From: Pycnopodia helianthoides
Taxonomy: Eukaryota; Echinodermata; Asteroidea; Forcipulatida; Asteriidae
Reading direction: 5' to 3'
Assembly (NCBI GenBank): GCA_032158295.1
Contig: JASTWB010000026.1
Span: 158,600-222,599 of the forward strand
Length of the DNA: 64,000 bases
Positions 56,135-64,000 of the stretch are shown here, in pieces. Under the pieces are notes generated by a model that was not told the DNA's origin, ran no database searches, and saw nothing but the letters and a program-made list of their open reading frames with translations. Positions within the stretch are counted from its first letter, which is position 1. The number at the start of each line of letters is the position of its first letter. A program made the translations under genes and the position numbers.

Positions 56135-56800
56135 TGATATTTGAACTTCCTGTTTGGGCCGGGAAGAAAAGTTAACAAGGGGTCATGGTAACCGAAGTTC
56201 AATGTTTAATGCTCAAAGGATCTACAACTTAAAAGAAATGTAAAATCAATTGTGTAGTTCTTGAGATATTGTCCAACTACTGGTTGACCCGGAAGTAAAG
56301 GTCAACATGGGGTCACATGAACCCAAGTTCAATCTTCAATGCTCAAATGGTCTATAACTGAACAAAAATTGAAAATCGGGTGTGTAGTTCTTGAGATATA
56401 GTCCCACTTCCGGTTGACCCAGAAGTAAAGGTCATCAAGGGGTCACAGTAGCAAAAAGTAATTTTTTTTAATGATCAAAGGATCTCAAACTGAAAAGAAA
56501 TTGAAAATCAGTTGTGTAGTTCTTGAGATATGGTCCCACTTCCGGTTGACCTGGAAGTAAAGGTCATCAAGGGGTCACAGTAACAGAAAGTAAATTTTTA
56601 ATGATCAAAGGATCTATAACTGAAAACAAATTGAAAATCGGTTGTGTAGTTTTTGAGGTATGGTCGCACTTACGGTTCACCCGGAACTAAAGGTCATCAT
56701 GGGGTCACGGTAACCCAAGGCTAATCTCCAATGCCCAAGGGGTTTATAACTGAAAAACGTTTGAAAATCAGCTGTGTACTTCTTGAGATATGGTGCTGCA
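56135..56800. repeat. Tandem array, five units of about 130 bp
   Basis: Each unit has 'acttccggttgacccggaag', 'taaaggtcatcaaggggtca', 'gatcaaaggatctataactg' and 'gtgtagttcttgagatatgg' with drift. Starts fall near 56146, 56275, 56405, 56539 and 56669. It shares the ACTTCCGG/AGGTCA vocabulary with the 1.1-4.6 kb region. Confidence 0.85.
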
Positions 56801-56902
56801 AAGATTAACTAATTAAAGCTTTTATTTACTGTAATTTAACACCTGATGACGTCACAGTTTTTCATACTAATACATTTTATGGGGTTGAACAAAGAAAAAT
56901 TG

Positions 56903-56973
56903 ACTAGAGCGGGATTTGAACCAACGACCTCCAGATTAACGTACAGGCGCTCTACCAACTGAGCTATCTAGCC
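56903..56973 (-). tRNA. tRNA-like pseudogene (Asn-like), probably repeat-borne
   Basis: Minus strand has a D-arm 'tagctcagttggtagagcg' (box A) and a T-arm 'ggttcaaatcccgct' (box B), and the acceptor ends GGCTAGA / TCTAGT pair partly. The anticodon region 'gtacgttaatctgg' is a worn version of a CTGTTAAT loop; the base before GTT is C instead of the invariant T, and the anticodon and T stems have mismatches. It is unlikely to be a working tRNA and more likely a tRNA-derived repeat. Confidence 0.5.
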
Positions 56974-56979
56974 TATATG

Positions 56980-57035
56980 TTGGTAGAGCGCCTGTACGTT
57001 AATTCGGAGGTCGTTGGTTCAAATCCCGCTCTAGT
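56980..57035 (+). pseudogene. Partial tRNA-like sequence, inverted copy
   Basis: Plus strand 'ttggtagagcgcctgtacgt' to 'ctagt' repeats most of the neighbouring tRNA-like sequence in opposite orientation, without the 5' acceptor and D-arm start. Together they form a palindrome with a 20-nt spacer. Confidence 0.7.
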
Positions 57036-57369
57036 TTCACGATAATTAACGATTTAAGATTGGTAAATCAGCCCTATGTTGGCGGTCTCCCTATTTTGTC
57101 AATATCTTTGTTAATAAATGTTACAAGGTACAACTACAAGATGGTTTGTAACTTATCCCAATCAAATGCCTTTCAAAAAAAACCTTAACTTTTCATATCA
57201 TATGTTGGTCACGCACAAATCCAATGGGGTGTGTAGAAACCAATTGGTCCACCTTCGGTTAGGAATAAACAGCGACACAATCTCCGACGCATTGCCGTGA
57301 TTGCGCAATATAGAGTTTGTTTCATGGGGTCAGATTTACCAATCTTAAATCGTTAATTATCGTGAAACT
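57033..57369. mobile_element. 337-bp MITE with perfect 37-bp TIRs
   Basis: 57033-57069 and 57333-57369 are exact complements over 37 bases ('agtttcacgataattaacga' ...). The interior (57.17-57.32 kb) matches about 3.08-3.20 kb in opposite orientation ('attgccgtgattgcgcaata'), so the family is dispersed. The left TIR overlaps the end of the tRNA-like sequence. No coding capacity. Confidence 0.75.
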
Positions 57370-57865
57370 ACATTGAATTTGATTAACTTTATTGGCCAGG
57401 AATATCTTTTAAATAAAAACATTTAACTTTCAAAACACTATATGTGATTTAGGAAACTAACAATTAACTTATTCAGAAAAAAATGTGTTTTTGACCAGCA
57501 AAATAGTTACACTTTTAGCGCATTGTGTTTTGTACACATATACAACACGCGCAATAAATTATGTCATAGTGACGTTGTCCGTAATTTTAGGCCGGAAATC
57601 ACATAAACAGTATTCCAGAAGTCTAAAAAAGTTTGACGATCGGGGGTATACTTTTTGAGGTATGGTTCGAACAAGGTTTGCTAATTAAATATTCATCTTG
57701 CTGAAACATGGCTAATTAATAAAGAATTTTAACCATTATTAGGTTAAATGTTAAGTTTAGGAACTAAAAATAAAATTGTGATTTAAATAAAATTGTGTAC
57801 AAATGCTTTTGGGATTTAGGTGGAAACATAGAATAATAATAATAACAAAAATACAAATCTCGACG
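57370..57865. other. AT-rich stretch, no gene seen
   Basis: No exon or repeat boundary recognised. Confidence 0.45.
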
Positions 57866-57869
57866 AAAA

Positions 57870-58005
57870 CACAACCTGTTCCGACTTCTAAGAGAAGTCG
57901 GAACAGCTTATAAAAATCTCGACGAAAACAATACTTGTTCCGACAATAGGTCGGAACAGCTAAAAACAAAACCTGTTCCGAGAGAAGTCGGAACAGCTAA
58001 AAACA
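57870..58005. repeat. Three hairpins in tandem (CTGTTCCGAC...GTCGGAACAG)
   Basis: Stems near 57875-57907 (14 bp, loop 3), about 57930-57961 and about 57971-57997 are separated by 'aaaaatctcgacgaaaac'-type spacers. This is a tandem repeat of a hairpin-containing unit of about 45-55 bp. Confidence 0.8.
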
Positions 58006-59741
58006 CCTTTTTGCATTTGTCACCAGGGCCTTGAACTGACAGTGTACAAAACCACCAGGCTGTAAGACTTCTGTCAGTTTCGTCGAATAGTTGCTCTTCA
58101 AAAATTAAGATGTATGTTTTGTTAGTTTTTTCTTCTTTTTTACTGTTTCCCCTTCTTTTGATTGCTTTTGGTATGTTTAACTGCCTTTAAATCCAAATTT
58201 TCTTGGCGACTTTAACCAATATTTGTAAGAGCAAAACATTGCAGTTAGTATCACAACTAATTGTTTTATAGGAAGCAAAATACAAATTAAATTTTGATCA
58301 CAGCTAATTACTGTTTCGTGTATTTACTGTCTTCAGGTTCATTTCTCTTTCGTCGCATGTCCATAACCTTTTCTGTGATGAACATTTTTAATATTTTGTT
58401 CATTTGATCGATGTTATTTTTTATGCAGTGGTCATCATAACAGTCGGAGGGCTGAAGCCCACCCCTCCAAGGTTGTCAATTTGTTTGTTTGATTGATTTG
58501 TTTGTCATTTATTTAAAAATCTTCTAAATAAGTTTGAAAAAAGAGACACCCCCCAAAAAGAAGAAGACAAAAAAAAAAAGCCAAATCCTGGGTGCGCCAC
58601 TGCTGATAATTTAAGGTATGATTCTGGTTAGACCACATCAGCCCTCAACATGAAACATTCCCTAACAAAGTATAATCTTAGTAACAATTAACAAAGAACG
58701 GTAAGAGAAGCTATAAATATAAATATAAATATGAATAGTAAACTTGCGGGTACAACCATGGGTAAAATGTCTCTTTTGAAGGAGTGGTGGCTCTGAAAAG
58801 AGCCGGTTTGGTCTCGACCACAGTGGGCCAGTTCAAGGTCAAACTGCGCCAAAATAGGCAAATAATTATTGTTTCAAAAATCAATACTCCTATTTGTTAA
58901 TGTTCCCAGTTGTCCAGAGGCATATTATATTAAATAATTAATGACAAAATCACTTTCAAATACGGGTTAAACCCTTGTATAGTCACAAAATTGTAAAACA
59001 TGTAACGTAAATCGTTAAGACTAACGAGTATTTTAACTTGATGCTCTGAGCATTTCATAGAAGATAATGCCATGAAAACCGTGTCAATAGTTGTTCACAG
59101 TCTATATTTTATGAAAATTAAATTTATAATCAGTTTGATTTCTGTTTACTGTGTGAAAAAGCCTGAAACACCACATAAAATGCCTTTTTAAAGTATTTTT
59201 TTTCTTAAGAGGCAAAGACAAAATATAGTTCCGCCGATTGCCCCTGTAATTCTAACTTTTTCTAAAAGCCTGAAACTTCAGCAACAGTTTAAAATTAAAA
59301 TTGGCTGCGATTTTTTGCGACTTTCGAAGATAATTCATTTTGAAGTGGTAGGCCCCTATACGCAAAACGACTGTTTTGACTCAACCACCATGACCACCCG
59401 TACGACTCGCGTGTTTGTCAGGTTGTAATACTTCAGCATCAAAGAAAGATAAAACTCTCTCTGTAAAGACTTGACCATCATTTACTTCTCGGAGTTCTTT
59501 TACAGTGGAGAGAAAACCATATACATGTCAATAGTAAGACTTTGTTTAATATCTGTTCAAAATCAAACAGCCCCTTACGACTATAAAAGCACAATCCGTC
59601 ATCATTTACTTAAGAGTTGTTTTAAGGTGGAATATCTGTTCAAAATCAAACACATCAAGCTTGGTTAGTTCGCAGTGGTCATCAGTTGAGTATACGTAGT
59701 ATCGAGACCAGTTTTACTTTTATCGTTATTAGTTCAGTACA

Positions 59742-59942
59742 ATGGCATATTTACCTAGAAAGCTGTTGATCGAAGCTGTCAGGTCTTCGGAAGATCTTTC
59801 AAATGTTCAAGTTTCACTTGAAATTTGCATGTAATTTTTCTCAACAAATCACGATATAAAACGATTAGAAATTCCAAAGGAAATTCAAGAGAAGATAAAA
59901 GCAACCCTGCGCGAATTTCTTTACAAACTTAAGAGAAAATAG
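59742..59942 (+). pseudogene. Small frame with one internal stop
   Basis: ATG at 59742 opens 'MAYLPRKLLIEAVRSSED' and 'LSNVQVSLEICM', then TAA at codon 31, then continues in the same frame 'FFSTNHDIKRLEIPKEIQEK' and 'IKATLREFLYKLKRK' to TAG at 59942. The composition is protein-like (charged, amphipathic) on both sides of the stop. No family recognised. It may be the 5' coding remnant of the surrounding element. Confidence 0.3.
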
Positions 59943-60274
59943 AAAGCTTGCAGCCGCAACAAATAACATAACGCCATTACTACGAAGGAGAAATTGAGTC
60001 ATTGAATAAGTTTCATCATAATCAAACAGATAATTGAAGCTGTTTATACATTCTTCTAACCACCAACACTGTTTAAAAGATGCGTATATTATTTCAAATC
60101 ACAGACTCCGAACATCAAGCCAATCAAAATTCAGCGTTTTTCGTTACGTCACAGCATTTTGAAATATGTTTCATTGTCTTTCTCGGGCCATAAAACCTCT
60201 TAGAGCTCAATGGCAATTCATTTAGTTGCATACAACAATTTTGGCGCAGTTTGACCTCGAGCTGGCCCACTGTG

Positions 60275-60338
60275 CGACGTTTCGAACAGTATACTCTGCT
60301 CGTCTGAAGACGAGCAGAGTATACTGTTTGAAACGTCG
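60275..60338. repeat. 30-bp stem hairpin
   Basis: 'cgacgtttcgaacagtatac' ... 'tgctcgtc', loop TGAA, then the complement, with at most one or two mismatches. Present only in the right arm of the 58.7-60.4 kb element. Confidence 0.85.
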
Positions 60339-60449
60339 AGACCAAACCGGCTCTTTTCAGAGCCACCACTCCTTCAAAAGAGACATTTTACCCATGGTTG
60401 TACCCGCAAGTTTACTATTCATATTTATATTTATATTTATAGTTTATCT

Positions 60450-63050
60450 TATTCTCCACACCATGCAAAGCTTCAAACACCATTTAAAGAACGGTAAGTT
60501 GTGTTAGTGAATTTCTAATGTAAAGTTTATAAATTGACTAATTTGTAACCTACCAACTCTACAAAAATAGCCATAAAGTTGTAAATTTTGAAGAGCCCAA
60601 TGTTTTTTTAGTCGATTTTGATAGAAGAAGACATGCTCTATCAAGTTAATTTCATTCCGTTGTTTTTTGGATTGATACATTATTACACAAATTGGGTCAA
60701 AGGTCACGATAACATATTAAAGGTCACGTGACCTACTTCTTACAACAATTTTTGATAAAAGAGTTGATTTTAGCATGCAATTCTCATTCTTTTAATACCG
60801 AATTTGCATATATTTGATGAAAATTAACATGGTTATGACATATTTGTAGCAAAAGGGTGGTATTTTACTCAAAAAATGTCAGATTTTTGTGGTTTCTGCC
60901 CTGACCACATGGTAGGTCGGATCGGACTGAAAATTGGTGTGCATTCATTGCTTATTAGGACCTACCAGCACAGCAATTTTTATCAAAATCGGAAGACATC
61001 AGGTAACAAAAGTGCGTTGATCTGACATGGAATGACCCAAGTTTTAAATAGAAACAGAGAGGTGAAAGCATGACATTTAATTGTTGTTTTGACTAAAGCA
61101 CCTCCCCTTTGGATGGTTTTTTTGAGAATGCCGTGTGACACAAGCCCTTGGTCATATCACCGTAAAACCATTAAATATTTATTTAAGTGTTTATACTAGA
61201 CAAATAGTAAAACGACAACAACGAATGACGGCTTCTCATTTGCACACAGAGTGTCCAAATAATGCAATTATTTTAACTAAACATTTGAAATCAGGACTGT
61301 ACCACAAATAAAATTCAGCAACGCTTAATGAAACTGATTGATGGATATTGGAAGCTGTTCACTTCAATGGAGGCATGATTAAAAGTTATTGTACGAAGCA
61401 GTTGTAAAAAGTGGAGCAGGTTACAAAAATTCCCAGCGTTTCCCCCTCGAATGGTTCCATCCTAAACTCGGTAAAGTATAGGTAGTACAACTTGTACAAA
61501 ACGATGCAGGGAGAGAAACCAATCGCTGGCAGGCCAAGGGTCTATTAACAATACAATACTTTTGTAATTTATCAATGTGCAAGAAAGGTACAAGAGTTTT
61601 ACTTGTTATTGCAAAAAAGAAGCGGCGTAGGGCAACGTGGTTTGCCCCACAACAAAATTTAAAGAGCGGCCCCAAGATACTCTTGATATTTTAACTATTA
61701 ACTTTTCTGAACAAAGTAGACATCGAGTTTTAGTTTTTATTACATAAAGAAGCAACGGAATGCTTGTTCACAGCGGGAACATGTCATATCGTGTTTCTTA
61801 TCCGGAAATTGTACACATTTGATACATAGAGTAGTTAAAAAAATATATAATTTGAATAGACGTAATATCTAAGTAAAGTTGTGTCTCAAATGTTTTGGTT
61901 AAGGAAAAAAACATAGCGACCTGTTTACTAATTAACTATAAGCATTAAACTAACACAAATATGATACAATGTCGACACATGACGCGGAACGAAGGCAATT
62001 CTGCCCACGATGCCGACGTCAAATGAACGTCTCTTTTTGGTCAATTAACGACAGAACCGATAACCAAAGTCAAGGAAACACAACATCTGAAGGAGCGACA
62101 TCTAACTCAGTTTGACACGTTTATTTGTGTAGCTTAAGGATACGTGTGCGCCTGCGCAACAAGCTTAGCCAATCAATTTATTGGTATAGCTCTCATAATA
62201 GGTCGAGAACATTAACGTCAGCCTGGATATAGCTCATAACAAGCTGATTTGTTCAGGATGAGTTCAGTAATAATATGTCTGCCTCTTATATTGTCATAAT
62301 TTTGCAGTTATACATGTTAATACAAATAAAATGTCTAAATATATGTTTTTAGGCAAAAGAAAACTGATATAATCATTGTTTTGATATTTTTAAGTCTTAT
62401 AAGTTCTAAAAATCAAGATGGCGCTCCAAAATGGCGTCCAAAAATGGCCACCATCTAAAAATCTCATCATAACTTTGCAACCAGACATGTTGTAAATACA
62501 ATTAAAGGGTCTAAATATATGTTTTGAGGCACAAGGAATCTGAGGTTTATGGAGGGAAGAGTGAAATCAGGGACATGTGCAGTTATGAAGCTTCTCCCAG
62601 TGTCGAGTGAGAACCATGTGTTGACAAAACAAGCTTTACAAACCATTTAAGGCGTAATGTGCAGTTCCAAAAAAAAAAAAATAATAATAATAATAAAAAC
62701 AAAACTTCAAAAACTTGGGGATATAAAGGATAAAAGGGGCCATTCGGAATAGTCAATGTTGACACGTTTCGATCTTGTTTCGAAATTGTGGGTGGGTGGG
62801 TCAAAAGAAATAACTGAAAATCGAAATTCAATTTGTATTTTAAAATACTTGAAAACAATTAACAAACGATAAATATTAAAAGAAGGGGGACGGATAATAA
62901 TTGTTGGTGCTATCCCATCCAGAGACGTTGTATCTGTTGACTTGTTGTAATTTTAAAAAGTATTTGTGACAAAACAATTCCAAATATGGTAACTGTGCTG
63001 GACTATTTTCACTTTTCGTTATATAAACTGGGAAGTGGTGGGAAAATAGT
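60450..63050. other. No gene seen
   Basis: AT-rich. A short tandem duplication near 62.28-62.53 kb ('gtctaaatatatgtttt' twice, with an 'aaatggc' cluster between). No coding exon recognised on either strand. Confidence 0.45.
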
Positions 63051-63379
63051 TCAACCGAAATAGTGTTTACCTTTTTTGACCATGTAGGTCAGGTGTAAAC
63101 GGGGTTTTTCGAGATTAAGGATATTTTGCAGATCCTCTGGGTAGCAATAGCTAGCTTTCGGAAGTCATGTTCGCTTCCTCTTCAGTTGCATGTGGGTCGA
63201 TTCAAAGAATCGGGTAAATCTCTTTGTACATCTTTTTTGTAAAAAAGGATGTGTGGGTTGCAATACATGTTTTTGGGATGGGGGACATAGCCGTGGGTAT
63301 GTCTGTGTTTTTGAGTAATAAGGCGTTAATCCGTTATTGGATTGTTTAGAGTAAGGCAATCAGATCATAAAGTGTTTCT

Positions 63380-64000
63380 TGTAATTCATCTGAATTACTT
63401 GCGGGAGAATGATAGTCGGGGTCGCTTTCAGACTCAGTTGGGTCTAGTGGCAGTTTTGCTCTGACGATCATTCCCCGTATATTTGTATCCTTTTTGAAAG
63501 CAATGAAGGGTGGGTTTGGAAATATTTCCGAGAGTGTGTCATCGCTCTGGATTTGAGGCCAGAATTTGTTGATTGCCCGTGATATATACTCTTGTGGAAT
63601 AGTGCCGGGTTGTGCCGGGTGTTTTTGCGTTTTGTTTTACTTCCGTTTTTTTATGAATCATGTTTGCTCGTTCATGGGGATACTTTTAAATATCTGTGTG
63701 TTCACTTTATCTTGAGAGTAGGCTTTAGCTGTGAGTTTCTTTTTGAAAATCTAAATTTCTCGTTAAAAACAACTTTGTTGTTTGTGTTTCTCGCAAAAAC
63801 GTAGGGTTTTCCCCGTAAACATTTTGCGTCGAACACGTGTGGAGGATGAGACGAGGATTTGTGTTGGATTGGTAGGTTTCAGTGGGTTTGGTATAGACTT
63901 TGGTGTCTAGTATACCTGTTTCTCTGTATCTATTACCTTTGAATATAGTTAAGTCAAGGTAGTTGATTGAGCTGTTTGATGCCTCAGAGGTGGTTTGAGG
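63380..64000 (-). pseudogene. Penelope-like reverse transcriptase, 3' part (continues past the window)
   Basis: The minus strand from 64000 down reads 'SSINYLDLTIFKGNRYRETG', 'ILDTKVYTKPTETY', and, after frame changes, 'INKFWPQIQSDDTLSEIFPN', 'PPFIAFKKDTNIRGMIVRAK'. The (I/V)NFLDLTI-KG...F, LDTKVY-KPT and PPF-AF+---N(I/L)R--(I/L)VRAKL blocks are typical of the C-terminal RT of Penelope-like retroelements. No GIY-YIG endonuclease was recognised after it. Frameshifts make it inactive. The RT core must lie beyond the window edge. Confidence 0.55.

Larger units (their letters stand above)
55275..58665. mobile_element. Inverted-repeat-bounded 3.3-kb segment (CAGTGGCGCACCCAGGATT ends)
   Basis: 'cagtggcgcacccaggattt' at 55321 is matched by its complement ending at 58603. 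The inverted match continues outward on both sides (about 85 bp in all, with 'ctgatgtggtctaaccagaa'). Such CAGTGGCGNANCCAGG ends are typical of DNA-transposon termini. The inside holds a poly-C/G stretch, a poly-A tract (about 55757-55784), the 56.1-56.8 kb tandem array, tRNA-like sequences and a MITE, but no transposase. The outward-extending match means it may be two older elements in opposite orientation. Confidence 0.5.
58711..60442. mobile_element. 1.7-kb element with inverted ends
   Basis: Left end 58711-58857 ('acttgcgggtacaaccatgg', 'aaaatgtctcttttgaagga', 'gaaaagagccggtttggtct') pairs with 60237-60442. The right arm has about 64 extra bases forming a hairpin (60275-60338) that the left arm lacks. 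The interior holds the small disrupted frame at 59742. Confidence 0.7.

Noticed and set aside
56903..56973. Functional tRNA-Asn gene
   Set aside because: The base 5' of the GTT anticodon is not T, the anticodon and T stems have mismatches, and it is embedded in a palindromic repeat.
60275..60338. microRNA precursor
   Set aside because: The stem is almost perfect with a 4-nt loop and sits in one arm of a transposon-like foldback. There is no sign of a typical imperfect stem with a larger loop.

Overview
The window looks like nuclear DNA of a marine invertebrate, most likely a deuterostome and plausibly an echinoderm. It is AT-rich, has split exons with GT/AG junctions, no operons, and is crowded with degraded LINEs, a Ty3/gypsy element, a DIRS-like element, a Penelope-like element and many foldback/MITE repeats. 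The taxon is an inference from the Tie-like receptor exons and the repeat mix, not from a diagnostic gene.

The backbone is a minus-strand array of small exons, read from high to low coordinate. They encode the ectodomain of a Tie/angiopoietin-receptor-like protein: Ig1-type, Ig2-type, then three EGF-like exons. Unit 1 is 54916-54590 (Ig1), 50884-50633 (Ig2), 46076-45900, 44810-44658 and 43340-43206 (EGF1-3). Unit 2 is 42127-41786, 37258-37007, 18972-18797, 18365-18213 and 15773-15639. Unit 3 begins at 13574-13245 (Ig1) and 9208-8954 (Ig2), and no EGF exon follows it before the window ends. Every exon runs from phase 1 to phase 1, so any combination would splice in frame. No FNIII, transmembrane or kinase exon was seen between units. 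The array is therefore either one long multi-unit receptor ectodomain or serial partial gene duplications. Matching intron blocks around both EGF clusters and both upstream Ig2 exons show that a genomic segment was duplicated. One EGF1 copy carries a 1-nt deletion and the other has lost the homologous AG splice acceptor.

Layout: 1-4.6 kb, low-copy dispersed repeats; 6.2-8.0 kb, a broken minus-strand multi-exon gene; 9-19 kb, unit 3 Ig exons and the unit 2 EGF cluster, with a DIRS-like fragment and ATCGTG-rich repeats; 19.4-21.3 kb, a SWIM zinc-finger MULE-like gene without its transposase core; 22.7-27.4 kb, an L1/Tx1-type LINE and a Ty3/gypsy 3' half with an LTR; 27.5-36.7 kb, nested foldbacks and two further LINE fragments; 37-43 kb, unit 2 Ig exons with a 1.3 kb long-TIR element; 43-55 kb, unit 1 with a second, rearranged L1/Tx1 LINE and a 1.1 kb foldback; 55-64 kb, tandem and inverted repeats, tRNA-like sequences, a perfect-TIR MITE and the edge of a Penelope-like element.

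Apart from the Tie-like exons I see no clearly intact host gene. The most distinctive non-coding structures are a foldback family built from TTTCGTTCCCTCGAAA-like palindromes (four copies) and an ATCGTG-rich repeat family.
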